64,000 bases of DNA from Gemmatimonadaceae bacterium (GTDB lineage: Bacteria; Gemmatimonadota; Gemmatimonadetes; Gemmatimonadales; Gemmatimonadaceae): positions 86,695-150,694 of the forward strand of contig JANJUF010000104.1 of the NCBI GenBank assembly GCA_024710705.1, in the 5' to 3' direction. The notes under the pieces are model-generated. The model did no database searches. It worked only from the letters and a program-made list of their open reading frames with translations, and was not told where the DNA came from. Of the stretch, positions 16,197 through 25,384 are shown piece by piece. The translations under genes were made by a program, and so were the position numbers. Every line of letters begins with the position of its first letter. Position 1 is the first letter of the stretch.

Positions 16197-19160
16197 TCAC
16201 ACGAGCGCGGGCCTGTCGGCGGTGATGCGCACCGCGCAGACCTTGAACTCGGGGATCCCCGACGGTCCATCGAGCGCCGGATTGGTCAGGAGGTTGGCGG
16301 CGGCCTCGCGGTAATGCATCGGCAGGAAGACCTGCCGTCGCGCCACGCGCTCGGAGAGCCGCACGGCAATGCGGATGCTGTTCCGGCGCGACGTGATGGT
16401 CACCTGGTCGCCATCGCCCACGCCCAGCGCCTCGGCGTCGTGCGGATTGAGTTCCACCGTCGCCGTGCTCTCGCGCGCATCGAGCGCAGCTGAGCGTCGC
16501 GTCATCGTCCCGGTGTGCCAGTGGTACATCTGACGACCGGTGTTCATGAAGAACGGGAACTCGGCGTCCGGCAGCTCCGCCGGCGGGAGGTACTCCACCG
16601 GCGTCAGCGTCGCCCGGCCATCCGGCGTGGGGAAGGCATCGTCGAAGAGGAAGGCCGTGCCCTCGTGCGCTGCGTCCGGCACCGGATACTGGAGTCCACC
16701 GGTGCGCTCGGCCAGGCGGGCATAGGACACCCCTCGCCAACTGGGCGTCACGCGCGCGATCTCGTCGAACACTTCCGCTGGCGTCGTGTAGGGGGTGGGC
16801 ACGCCGAGCCGGCGCGAGAGGTCGAGGACGATCTCGAGGTCCGCACGCGCCTGCCCAGGCGGTTCGACCGCCTTCCGGGAGAGTTGGATGCGACGCTCGG
16901 TGTTCACGAAGGTGCCGTCCTTCTCGGCGAACGACGATCCCGGAAGCACGACATCGGCCGCGCGTGCGGTCTCGGTGAGGAAGATGTCCTGCACGGCGAG
17001 GAACTCGAGGCCGTGGAACCACTCCTCGGCGTGGGCGATATCCGGATCCGAGATGACGGGGTTCTCGCCCATCACGTAGAGGCCGCGCACCGGGGAATCG
17101 TCGGTGGAAAACTCCGTCACCTTGAGGCCGGGCGTGGGATCGAGCCGTTCCACGGGCACGCCCCAGGCTGCCGCGAAGTCGGCCCGCGCCACCGGATCGT
17201 CCACGCGCCGGTAGTCGGTGAAGGCGAAGGGAATCGCCCCCATGTCGCTCGACCCCTGCACGTTGTTCTGCCCGCGGATGGGGATCATCGGGGCGCCCCA
17301 GCGCCCGATCATCCCGCAGGCCAGCATCAGGTTGAGGAGGGCGGTGACGATGTCCGTGCCGGTGTGGTGTTGCGTGAGGCCCATCGCCCAGAGCGTGGCC
17401 GATTTGGGCCCACGCGCATACAGCTCGGCCGCACGGCGGATATGCTCGGCCGGCACGCCGGTGATGCTCTCGGCGAGTTCCGGCGTGTAGCGGGCCACTG
17501 CCTCGCGCACCGCGTCGAATCCCTTCGTGCGCGCGGCGATGAAGCCGCGATCCTCCAGCCCGAGCGAGAGCACGTGGTGCAGCATGGCGTTGAGCAGGGC
17601 GACATCGGTGCCCGGGATCAGCTGCAGGTGGATGTCTGCGCGCCCGGCCAGTTCGATGCGGCGCGGGTCGGCCACGATGAGGGTCGCGCCGCGCTTGAGG
17701 GCGCGCTTGATGGCCGCGCCGAATACCGGATGGCTCTCAGTGGTGTTGGCGCCGAGGATGAAGATGACGTCCGACTCGTGCTCCACCTCGCGCATGGAGC
17801 CCGAGGCGGCGGACGTGGAGATGGCGCGCTGCATCGCGCTCACCGACGAAGCGTGGCAGAGGCGCGTGCAGTGGTCCACGTTGTTGGTGCCGATGCCGGC
17901 GCGGAAGAGCTTCATGAGGACGTAGTTCTCCTCATTGGCGCACTTGGCCGATTCGAGCACGGCGAGGCTCTTGGGGCCATGCGAGTCGCGGAGCCGGGCC
18001 AGTTGCTGCGCGGTGAGGTCCAGGGCTTCCTCCCAGGTGGCCTCGCGGAAGGGCGCGAACCAGGAGGCCGGCGTGGCGAGGCGGTCGCGCGGATCGCCGA
18101 GCACCGGGTTGGCCACGGCCTCGGCGCCGCCATCGGCTCGGCGGCGCAACGGGTTGGTCTTGGGGCGGTGCGCGCGCGGGCCATCGCCTTCGTCCTCGAC
18201 GGTCTTCCACGGCCCGCCTCGCTTCGGCCACTGCGCGGCGTCGGCGTCGGTGGGATCGAATCGCCAGGTGCCCGAGGCGTCGCGCGTCCAGCCGCGGCGG
18301 ATCAGCGGCGTGGTGAGCCGGTCGCGATGCATCACGAAGTCGGTGCCGAAGCGACCTTTCACGCAGGTGGAGCCGGCGTTGGGCGTGTCCTCCTCGATCC
18401 ACGGCGAGCGCACACGGGTGACTTGCCCGTCGCGCACCTCGAGGTCGAGCTGGCATCCCACTGCGCAGTACGGGCAGACGGAGCGCACCGTCGTCGCCGG
18501 TTGCTCCATGGTGCCGGCCTTCATCCTGGCCAGCGGGAGGATGTCGTGGATGGCGCCGGTGGGACAGACGCGCACGCACTCTCCACACCAGGTGCAGCCG
18601 GCGTGCTCGGGGTTGCCATCGGCGCCGACGACGATCTCGGCGTGCTCCCCGCGCTGCGCCATCTCCAGCACGCCCACCACCTGGATGTCCTCGCAGGCGC
18701 GCACGCAGCGAGTGCATAGGATGCAAGTGGACATGTCGTGCGTGATGATCGGATCGGTGGGACGCTCGTCGCCGCTGCGGAGCGGGAGGTCACCGGAACG
18801 GGCGCGTGGCACCTGATAGCGATGGACCAGCGCCTCGAACTCGTTGCGGCCGTGGTCGGCCGGGATCGCATCAACCGGATAGCGCTCGAGCAGCAGCGAG
18901 AGCACGCCCTGGCGATTCTTCACCGCCGCCCGCGACTCGGTGTGCACCACCATGCCGTCGGCAGCCGGCGTGGCGCAGGAGGGCAGCAGCTTGGCCGTCC
19001 CCTCGACGCTCACGAGGCAGATGCGGCAGTTGCCGACGGTCGGGAGCTGTGGATACCAGCACAACGTCGGCACGTCGATCCCCGCCGCCCGCGCGGCGTC
19101 GAGGATCGTGGCACCCTCGGCGGCCGCGCAGGGGCGGCCGTCGATCGTGAGTGTGGGCAT
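16197..19160 (-). CDS. Formate dehydrogenase-like molybdopterin oxidoreductase (alpha subunit, Cys type)
   Basis: A 987-residue protein. From the N-terminus: a [2Fe-2S] plant-ferredoxin/NuoG-type domain (CWYPQLPTVGNCRIC...CATPA), a His/Cys [4Fe-4S] region, a two-cluster ferredoxin segment (CILCTRCVRACE and CTWCGECVRVCPTGAI), and the molybdopterin domain with its own cluster (CPYCAVGC...STCVKGRFG). The metal-ligand position reads HCTRLCHASS: Cys then His where E. coli FdhF has Sec-His, and Lys in VKG matches the conserved active-site lysine. This argues for formate oxidation or CO2 reduction. Odd points are a hydrophilic insertion of roughly 60 residues between the cluster region and WEEALDLTAQQ, and no fdhD, mob, or NuoE/F-like partner genes alongside. 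ATG at 19160 gives the family N-terminus. Confidence 0.88.
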   Translation of the reverse strand: MPTLTIDGRPCAAAEGATILDAARAAGIDVPTLCWYPQLPTVGNCRICLVSVEGTAKLLPSCATPAADGMVVHTESRAAVKNRQGVLSLLLERYPVDAIPADHGRNEFEALVHRYQVPRARSGDLPLRSGDERPTDPIITHDMSTCILCTRCVRACEDIQVVGVLEMAQRGEHAEIVVGADGNPEHAGCTWCGECVRVCPTGAIHDILPLARMKAGTMEQPATTVRSVCPYCAVGCQLDLEVRDGQVTRVRSPWIEEDTPNAGSTCVKGRFGTDFVMHRDRLTTPLIRRGWTRDASGTWRFDPTDADAAQWPKRGGPWKTVEDEGDGPRAHRPKTNPLRRRADGGAEAVANPVLGDPRDRLATPASWFAPFREATWEEALDLTAQQLARLRDSHGPKSLAVLESAKCANEENYVLMKLFRAGIGTNNVDHCTRLCHASSVSAMQRAISTSAASGSMREVEHESDVIFILGANTTESHPVFGAAIKRALKRGATLIVADPRRIELAGRADIHLQLIPGTDVALLNAMLHHVLSLGLEDRGFIAARTKGFDAVREAVARYTPELAESITGVPAEHIRRAAELYARGPKSATLWAMGLTQHHTGTDIVTALLNLMLACGMIGRWGAPMIPIRGQNNVQGSSDMGAIPFAFTDYRRVDDPVARADFAAAWGVPVERLDPTPGLKVTEFSTDDSPVRGLYVMGENPVISDPDIAHAEEWFHGLEFLAVQDIFLTETARAADVVLPGSSFAEKDGTFVNTERRIQLSRKAVEPPGQARADLEIVLDLSRRLGVPTPYTTPAEVFDEIARVTPSWRGVSYARLAERTGGLQYPVPDAAHEGTAFLFDDAFPTPDGRATLTPVEYLPPAELPDAEFPFFMNTGRQMYHWHTGTMTRRSAALDARESTATVELNPHDAEALGVGDGDQVTITSRRNSIRIAVRLSERVARRQVFLPMHYREAAANLLTNPALDGPSGIPEFKVCAVRITADRPALV

Positions 19161-19288
19161 GCAGTCAACTCCGGAGGGGGTCCGCGTGTCTGAACGTTCG
19201 CATGGGCGCGGCGCGTACACAATCCACGGGGTATATTCGCCGCAGACCGACCGTTCGGCTGTCGTCGTCCACATCACGAGGGATCCGC
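19161..19288. promoter_or_regulatory. Divergent promoter region, formate dehydrogenase / tldD1
   Basis: These 128 bases separate the two divergent genes. On the plus strand TATATT at 19232-19237 is a candidate -10 for the tld operon, about 50 bases before the GTG; no convincing -35 is seen. GAGGG at 19278-19282 is the ribosome-binding site for tldD1. Confidence 0.4.
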
Positions 19289-20902
19289 GTGTCTTCTTCT
19301 CGTCGGGAGTTCCTGCAGCAGTCCGCCGCCGCGGCCGCCGCCATCGGCATCATCACCGCCGACCGCGCCAACGCCGCGCCGCTATCGCAAAGCCAGCCGA
19401 CTGGGCAAAGCGACCACCGCGAACTGGCGCTCCGCGCCATTGATGCCGCGCGCGGCGCCGGCGCGCAATACGCCGACTGCCGCATCTCGTCGGCGCGGTC
19501 GCAGAACATCGGCACCCGCGAGCGCCGCGTCACCAACATCGGCGACAACGAGACCTTCGGCTTCGGCGTGCGCGTGCTGGTGGATGGCTGCTGGGGCTTC
19601 GCCGCCTCGGCCGACGTGACCGCCGACGAGGTGGCCCGCGTCGCCCGACAGGCCGTGGCCCAGGCGCGCGCCAACCGCGCCGCCATGGTGCGTCCGGTGG
19701 AGATGGCACCCACCGATCCCGTGCCGAACGGTGTCTGGCGCTCACCGGCGCGCATCGATCCGTTCACGGTCGCCATCGAGGACAAGGCCGCCTACCTGCT
19801 CGAAGCCAATGCCGCCGCGCTCGATGCCGGCGCACGCTTCGTGAACTCGCAGATGTTCTTCCTCAAGGACGAGAAGACCTTCGCGAGCACGCTCGGCACC
19901 GTCACGCAGCAGACCATCATGCGTGCCCAGCCGGGCATGACGGTGACGATGGTCTCCGCCGACAATCGCGACTTCCAGACCCGCCAGTCCACCGACATCC
20001 AACCCAAGGGACTCGGCTACGAACACGTGCTCGACGCTGACCTGAAGCGCCACGCCGCCCGGTGGGTGGAAGAGGCGCGCCAGAAACTCACCGCCAAGCC
20101 GGTGGAAGTCGGCCGTTACGACCTCGTCCTGCACCCCACGCATCTCTGGCTCACCATCCACGAGGCCATCGCCCACCCCACCGAGCTCGACCGTGCCTAC
20201 GGCTACGAGGCCAACTACGCCGGCACCAGCTTCCTCGCACCGCCGGAGGACTTCCTCGGCAAGTTCCGCTACGGGCCCGATTTCATGAACGTGCTCGCCG
20301 ATCGCTCCGCCCCCGGCTCGCTCTCGGCCTGCGGCTGGGACGACGAGGGCGTGGCCCCCGAGGACTTCTACATCGTGAAGGACGGCATGTTCGTGGACTA
20401 CCAGACCACCCGTGAGCAGGCGATGTGGCTCGACGCCTGGTACAAGTCGCGCAACATGCCCACCCGTTCGCACGGCTGCTCCTACGCCCAGACCTGGGCC
20501 GACGTGCAGTTCCAGCGCATGCCCAACGTGAACCTGCTGCCGGGCGAGCAGGATCTCGTGTGGGATGACCTCATCGCCGCCACCGAGAACGGCATCGCCA
20601 TCATCGGCGACGGCTCCTTCTCCATCGACCAGCAGCGCTACAACGCCCAGTTCGGCGGCCAGCTCTTCTACGAGGTGAAGAACGGCAAGATCACCGGGAT
20701 GCTGAAGGACGTGGCCTACCAGATCCGCACCCCGGAGTTCTGGAACGCCATGGACATGATCGGGGGACGCCGCAGCTACGAGCTCGGGGGTGCCTTCGGC
20801 GACGGCAAGGGCCAGCCCGCGCAGTCCAATGCGGTGAGTCACGGCTGCCCGCCCACCCGCCACAAACAAGTGAACGTGATCAACACCGGGAGGAACGCGT
20901 AA
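19289..20902 (+). CDS. tldD: TldD-like metallopeptidase with Tat signal, copy 1
   Basis: A 537-residue protein of the TldD/PmbA family. It begins with a twin-arginine signal (SSRREFLQQ followed by an Ala-rich hydrophobic stretch to about residue 28), so export by Tat is predicted. The zinc-peptidase helix reads HEAIAH at about 291-296 (the HExxxH type of TldD), followed by PTELDRA instead of the E. coli GLEGD. In E. coli TldD pairs with TldE to degrade unfolded peptides and trim the microcin B17 leader; there the complex is cytosolic, so export here is notable. The GTG start has GAGGG six bases upstream and places RR at residues 5-6. Its TAA overlaps the next ATG by one base. Confidence 0.9.
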   Translation: MSSSRREFLQQSAAAAAAIGIITADRANAAPLSQSQPTGQSDHRELALRAIDAARGAGAQYADCRISSARSQNIGTRERRVTNIGDNETFGFGVRVLVDGCWGFAASADVTADEVARVARQAVAQARANRAAMVRPVEMAPTDPVPNGVWRSPARIDPFTVAIEDKAAYLLEANAAALDAGARFVNSQMFFLKDEKTFASTLGTVTQQTIMRAQPGMTVTMVSADNRDFQTRQSTDIQPKGLGYEHVLDADLKRHAARWVEEARQKLTAKPVEVGRYDLVLHPTHLWLTIHEAIAHPTELDRAYGYEANYAGTSFLAPPEDFLGKFRYGPDFMNVLADRSAPGSLSACGWDDEGVAPEDFYIVKDGMFVDYQTTREQAMWLDAWYKSRNMPTRSHGCSYAQTWADVQFQRMPNVNLLPGEQDLVWDDLIAATENGIAIIGDGSFSIDQQRYNAQFGGQLFYEVKNGKITGMLKDVAYQIRTPEFWNAMDMIGGRRSYELGGAFGDGKGQPAQSNAVSHGCPPTRHKQVNVINTGRNA

Positions 20903-22272
20903 TGGCCCCCCGTTCCCTGCGCGCCGTGGCGCGCCACCTCTCGCGCACCGAGTGCGAGCAGATCGCCAAGCGCGTGCTCGAGTTCTCCAAGGCCGACGAG
21001 TGCCGCGTGTCCATCAATAGCGGCGTGCGCGCCAACACCCGCTTCGCGGTGAACCAGATCTCCACCGCCGGCGACAACTACAACAACAGCGTCTCCATCC
21101 GCTCGGTGTTCGGCAAGAAGGTCGCCAACGTCACGATCAACCGACTCGACGAAGCCTCATTGCGCTTGGCGGTGGAGAACTCCGAGCGCATCGCGCGCCT
21201 CGCCCCGGATGATCCGGAGCTGATGCCCGAGCTCGGCCCCCAGACCTACGACGAACCCATCGTCTGGAACGATGCCACCGCGTCACTCGAGCCCGAGCTT
21301 CGGGCCGAGGCCGTGCGCGCCATCACCGAGCGCTCGCGCGCCGCTGGCCTCGTCTCCACCGGCTACCTCGAGGCCCAGGCGCAGGCCTTCGCCATCGCCA
21401 ACAGTGCCGGGCTTTTCGCCTACCAGCGCTCCACGGGAGTGGCGTTCACCACCACCGTGCGCACACCGGACGGCACGGGCTCCGGCTGGGCCGGCGCCTC
21501 GGACAACGACTTCACGCGGATCAAGCCGGTGGAGCTGGCCGAGCGCGCCATCGAGAAGGCCCGCCGCTCGATCAACCCGGCGGCGGTGGAGCCGGGCCGT
21601 TACACCGTGGTGCTCGAGCCCACGGCGGCGGCGAACCTCGTGCAACTCATCGGCGGCGCGCTCAATGCCCGCAATGCCGACGAAGGGCGCTCCTTCTTCT
21701 CCAAGGCCGGCGGCGGAAACAAGATCGGTGAGAAGGTCGTAGACGAACGCGTGACCCTCGTCTCCGATCCGCTCGATCCCCGCGTACCGGCCAACACGGC
21801 CGGTGGCGACGGCACGCCGGCCAGGCGCGTGACCTGGATCCAGAACGGCGTGGTGCGCGACCTGGCCTACGATCGCTTCTGGGCCCAGCGCATGGGCCGA
21901 CAGCCCAGCGGCACTGCCGGCACGCTGCGCATGGACGGCGGCGACAGCTCCCTCGAGGACATGATCGCCTCGACTGAGCGGGGCCTGCTCGTCACGCGCT
22001 TCTGGTACATCCGTCCCGTGGATCCCCGCACGATCCTCTTCACCGGCCTCACCCGCGACGGCACCTTCCTCATCGAGAACGGCCGCGTGACCCGCCCGGT
22101 GAAGAACCTCCGCTACAACGAGTCCCCGATCTTCATGCTCAACAACCTGCAGGCCATGGGCCGTCCCGAGCGCGTGAGCGCCTCGGAGTCCGGCGGGCCA
22201 GGCCAGGCCATCATGATCCCGGCCATGAAGATCCGGGACTTCACCTTCACCAGCACCAGCGACGCCATCTGA
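20902..22272 (+). CDS. TldE/PmbA-like partner protein, copy 1
   Basis: A 456-residue PmbA/TldE-family protein. It lacks a HExxxH motif, as TldE subunits do, and shows the family C-terminal domain (VDPRTILFTGLTRDGTFLIENG, then YNESPIFMLNNLQAMG). It has no signal peptide or twin-arginine motif, although its putative partner TldD does. It overlaps the upstream stop by one base (TAATG) and ends one base before the next gene, so strict stoichiometric co-expression is likely. The natural inference is a TldD-TldE heterodimer; export of the complex would need hitch-hiking on the Tat signal of TldD. Confidence 0.88.
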   Translation: MAPRSLRAVARHLSRTECEQIAKRVLEFSKADECRVSINSGVRANTRFAVNQISTAGDNYNNSVSIRSVFGKKVANVTINRLDEASLRLAVENSERIARLAPDDPELMPELGPQTYDEPIVWNDATASLEPELRAEAVRAITERSRAAGLVSTGYLEAQAQAFAIANSAGLFAYQRSTGVAFTTTVRTPDGTGSGWAGASDNDFTRIKPVELAERAIEKARRSINPAAVEPGRYTVVLEPTAAANLVQLIGGALNARNADEGRSFFSKAGGGNKIGEKVVDERVTLVSDPLDPRVPANTAGGDGTPARRVTWIQNGVVRDLAYDRFWAQRMGRQPSGTAGTLRMDGGDSSLEDMIASTERGLLVTRFWYIRPVDPRTILFTGLTRDGTFLIENGRVTRPVKNLRYNESPIFMLNNLQAMGRPERVSASESGGPGQAIMIPAMKIRDFTFTSTSDAI

Positions 22273-22273
22273 C

Positions 22274-23893
22274 ATGACCGACCGCCGTGAGTTCCTCCGG
22301 ACCACCGGAGCAGCGGCTGCGGCCCTCGCCCTCGCGTCGGCACCTCGACGCGCTGGCGCCGCCCCGGCCTTGAAGGACCTCGAGCGCTTCCAAAGCGGGG
22401 CGTCGAAGGAACTCCTCCTCGACGCCATCAACGCCGCCAAGATGGCCGGCGCCTCCTACGCCGACGCCCGCATCGCCCGGAACCGGCAGAACTTCGTCGT
22501 CACGCGCGAGCAGCAGATCGTGAACGTGGTGGACACCGACACCCTCGGATGCGGCGTGCGCGCCCTCGTGGATGGCTGCTGGGGCTTCGCCGCCACCCGC
22601 GAGCTCTCCCGCGAGGCCGTCACCGGCGCCGCCCGCGAGGCGGTGGCCATCGCCAAGGCCAACCGCGTGGCCCGCGACCGCTCGGTGGAACTCGCGCCGG
22701 TGCAGGCCTACCCGAACGCCACCTGGCGCACGCCCGGCGTCACCGACCCCTTCGAGGTGCCGCTGGAACAGAAGGTGGATCTGCTCCTCAAAGCCAACGC
22801 CGAGGCGATGAAGATCGCCAACGTCCGCTTCGTGAACTCGGTCCTCTTCTTCGTGAAGCAGGAGAAGCTCTTCGCCTCCACCGAGGGGACGGTGACCGAC
22901 CAGACCCTCGTCCGCAGCTGGCCGCTGTTCAACGCCACGGCGGTCTCGGCGGACTTCTCCGACTTCCAGACTCGCACCGGCGCCGAGGCGGCGCCGATGG
23001 GACGCGGATGGGAGTACGTGCTCCAGTGCGACCTGATCGGCAACGCGCGGAAGTGGGGCGAGCAGGCCGCCGAGAAGCTCTCGGCCCGCCCGGTGGAGGT
23101 CGGCAAGTACGACCTGGTGCTGGCGCCGTCGAACATGTGGCTGACCATTCACGAGAGCATCGGGCACCCGACGGAGCTCGACCGTGCGATGGGTTACGAG
23201 GCCAACTACGCCGGCACCAGCTTCATCGCGCCGCCCGAGGCCCAGCTCGGCATCCTCAAGTACGGTCCGAGCATCATGAACGTGCAGGGGGACCGCTCGC
23301 AGGAAGGCGCGCTGTCGTCCATCGGATACGACGACGACGGCGAGCGCCCCGATGACTTCCTGATCGTGAAGGACGGCATGTTCAACGACTACCAGACCAC
23401 GCGCGAACAGGCCCCATGGCTCCGCGAGTGGTACGCCAAGCAGGGGCGTCCCGTGCGCTCGCACGGTTGCTCCTACGCCGACTCCTGGGGCAGCGTGGCC
23501 TTCCAGCGCATGCCCAACGTCTCCCTGCTCCCCAGCACCGACAACACCAGCTGGGACGACCTCATCGCCGGCGTGGACCGCGGCATCGCCATCGTCGGCG
23601 ACGGGTCGTTCTCGATCGACCAGCAACGCTACAACGCCCAGTTTGGCGGACAGGTGTTCTACGAGATCCGCGGCGGCAAGCTGGCCGGGATGCTCAAGGA
23701 CGTGGCCTACCAGATTCGCACGCCGGACTTCTGGAACTCCATGGACGGCATCGGCGGGCGCGCGAGCTACGAGCTCGGCGGCTCCTTCTTCGATGGCAAG
23801 GGCCAACCGCCGCAGGTGAATGCGGTGAGTCACGGCTCGCCGCCGGCCCGGTTCCGTCAGGTCAACGTGATCAACACCGGGAGGAAGGGATGA
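22274..23893 (+). CDS. tldD: TldD-like metallopeptidase with Tat signal, copy 2
   Basis: A 539-residue paralogue of the first TldD. It has a twin-arginine leader (MTDRREFLRTTG then a hydrophobic Ala-rich run and a basic-Ala cleavage region near 30). Its active-site helix HESIGH at about 293-298 is closer to the canonical TldD form than copy 1. Long blocks are shared with copy 1 (YEANYAGTSF, GDGSFSIDQQRYNAQFGGQ, LKDVAYQIRTP), showing an old tandem duplication of the whole tldD-tldE unit. Start ATG 22274 follows the previous TGA after one base. A role in periplasmic peptide turnover or maturation is inferred. Confidence 0.9.
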   Translation: MTDRREFLRTTGAAAAALALASAPRRAGAAPALKDLERFQSGASKELLLDAINAAKMAGASYADARIARNRQNFVVTREQQIVNVVDTDTLGCGVRALVDGCWGFAATRELSREAVTGAAREAVAIAKANRVARDRSVELAPVQAYPNATWRTPGVTDPFEVPLEQKVDLLLKANAEAMKIANVRFVNSVLFFVKQEKLFASTEGTVTDQTLVRSWPLFNATAVSADFSDFQTRTGAEAAPMGRGWEYVLQCDLIGNARKWGEQAAEKLSARPVEVGKYDLVLAPSNMWLTIHESIGHPTELDRAMGYEANYAGTSFIAPPEAQLGILKYGPSIMNVQGDRSQEGALSSIGYDDDGERPDDFLIVKDGMFNDYQTTREQAPWLREWYAKQGRPVRSHGCSYADSWGSVAFQRMPNVSLLPSTDNTSWDDLIAGVDRGIAIVGDGSFSIDQQRYNAQFGGQVFYEIRGGKLAGMLKDVAYQIRTPDFWNSMDGIGGRASYELGGSFFDGKGQPPQVNAVSHGSPPARFRQVNVINTGRKG

Positions 23894-25266
23894 GCGCCCC
23901 CAAGAGACTCCGCGACGGCGTCCCGGCGGGATCGGTGCTGTCCCGCGAGGACGCCGAGGCCATCGCCGAGCGCGTGATGCGCTTCTCCAAGGCCGATGGC
24001 GTCGATATCAACCTCGGCTCGAACCACACCACCAACGTCCGCTTCGCTGACAACCAGATGAGCACGGCCGGCGCGGTGACGGACGCCGGGCTGGCGGTGC
24101 AGAGCTGGTTCGGGCCCAAGCACGCCGTGGTGACGACCAACGACCTGTCCGACGCCTCGCTGCGGCGCTGCGTGGAGCAGTCGGAAATCCTGGCGCGCCT
24201 CGCCCCGGACGATCCGGAGGCGATGCCGCTGCTGGAGCCGCAGCAGTACCTGCCGGTGCAGGCGTACTTCGAGTCCACGGCCAATGCCGGCGCAGGCGAC
24301 CGCGCCGCCGCCGCGCTGACGGCCCTGCGCCCGGTGCGTGCCGCCGGCGACCTCAAGGCGGCCGGCTACCTCGTGGCTGGCGCCGGCGCGACGGCGCTCG
24401 CCAACAGCAACGGCATGTTCGCGTACCACCGGAGCACGAGCACCAACTACACCATCACCGTGCGGACGTCGGATGGTACCGGCTCTGGCTGGGCCGCCGC
24501 CGACCATCCCGACTGGGCGCAGGTGGATTTCAGCCGCGTCTCGCAGCGCGCCATCGACAAGGCCCGCGCGTCGCGCGATCCGCGCGCCGTCGAACCCGGG
24601 CGCTACACGGTGATCCTCGAGCCGCAGGCGGTCGGCGACCTCGTGCAGCTCATCGCCTTCTACGCCGACGCGCGCCTGGCCGATGAGGGTCGCTCGCCGT
24701 TCTCGAAGCAGGGTGGTGGTAACAAACTCGGGGAGAAGATCGTCGATAGCCGGGTGACCCTGTTCTCCGATCCCACCGATGCGCAGTTGCTCGGTCAGCC
24801 CTTCGACGGCGAAGGGATGCGTCTCGCGCGGCAGACGTGGGTCGAGAACGGCGAACTGCGGACGTTGCAGACCTCGCGGTTCTGGGCACAGAAGCAGAAT
24901 CGGACGGCGACCGGCGGCGCGACATCGCTCAAGATGCAGGGCGGTTCGAGCTCGATGGAGGAGATGATCCGCAGCACCGAACGCGGCATCCTGGTCACCC
25001 GGTTGTGGTATTTGCGCGAGGTCGATCCCCGCACAATTCTTTATACGGGCTTGACACGCGACGGAACTTTCCTTATCGAACAGGGAAGAATTTCGCGTTC
25101 AATTCGGAATTTGCGGTTCAACGAGTCGCCGCTGTTCATGCTGAACAATCTGGAAATGCTCGGCGCGGCAGAGCGGCTCGGAGGCACGGAAGCTGGCGGA
25201 GCGGTGGTGATGCCGGCGCTGAAAGTTCGAGATTTCAACTTCACCAGCCTGTCCGAGGCTGTCTGA
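23890..25266 (+). CDS. TldE/PmbA-like partner protein, copy 2
   Basis: A 458-residue TldE-like protein, paralogous to the product at 20902-22272, again without signal peptide or HExxxH. Its ATG overlaps the preceding stop by four bases (ATGA). The last ~100 bases before the C-terminal block (25031-25130) use AT-rich synonymous codons: 48 of 100 bases are G or C, compared with 66 of 100 in the aligned stretch of copy 1 (22031-22130), although the proteins are nearly identical there. A good -35/-10 pair lies in this stretch, suggesting it doubles as the promoter of the downstream micro-gene. A small hairpin follows the stop codon. Confidence 0.88.
   Translation: MSAPKRLRDGVPAGSVLSREDAEAIAERVMRFSKADGVDINLGSNHTTNVRFADNQMSTAGAVTDAGLAVQSWFGPKHAVVTTNDLSDASLRRCVEQSEILARLAPDDPEAMPLLEPQQYLPVQAYFESTANAGAGDRAAAALTALRPVRAAGDLKAAGYLVAGAGATALANSNGMFAYHRSTSTNYTITVRTSDGTGSGWAAADHPDWAQVDFSRVSQRAIDKARASRDPRAVEPGRYTVILEPQAVGDLVQLIAFYADARLADEGRSPFSKQGGGNKLGEKIVDSRVTLFSDPTDAQLLGQPFDGEGMRLARQTWVENGELRTLQTSRFWAQKQNRTATGGATSLKMQGGSSSMEEMIRSTERGILVTRLWYLREVDPRTILYTGLTRDGTFLIEQGRISRSIRNLRFNESPLFMLNNLEMLGAAERLGGTEAGGAVVMPALKVRDFNFTSLSEAV
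25051..25079 (+). promoter_or_regulatory. Candidate promoter inside tldE copy 2
   Basis: TTGACA (25051-25056), a 17-base spacer and TATCGA (25074-25079) lie in an AT-shifted part of the coding sequence. Transcription would start near 25086 and give a leader of about 300 bases before the lysine-rich peptide gene. The -35 is perfect for a housekeeping sigma factor and the -10 is weak. Confidence 0.45.
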
Positions 25267-25271
25267 TTTCT

Positions 25272-25291
25272 GGTCCGGGATGCTCCGGACC
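25272..25291 (+). other. Hairpin just after tldE copy 2
   Basis: GGTCCGG / CCGGACC, 7 bp with a 6-base loop, starts six bases after the stop. There is no U-run, so it looks like an mRNA 3'-end or leader structure rather than an intrinsic terminator. A second stem, CCGATCC / GGATCGG, lies at 25331-25350 before the micro-gene. Confidence 0.45.
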
Positions 25292-25384
25292 GCACGAAAT
25301 GCGGAAGTCGTAAGGCTTTCGCATGACCCACCGATCCACCGGGGGATCGGCCGGGAAAGAACCTCCTTTTCAGGAGATAGTACA

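Noticed and set aside
16197..19160. Selenocysteine-containing formate dehydrogenase
   Set aside because: The Sec position is an ordinary Cys codon and no in-frame TGA is present.
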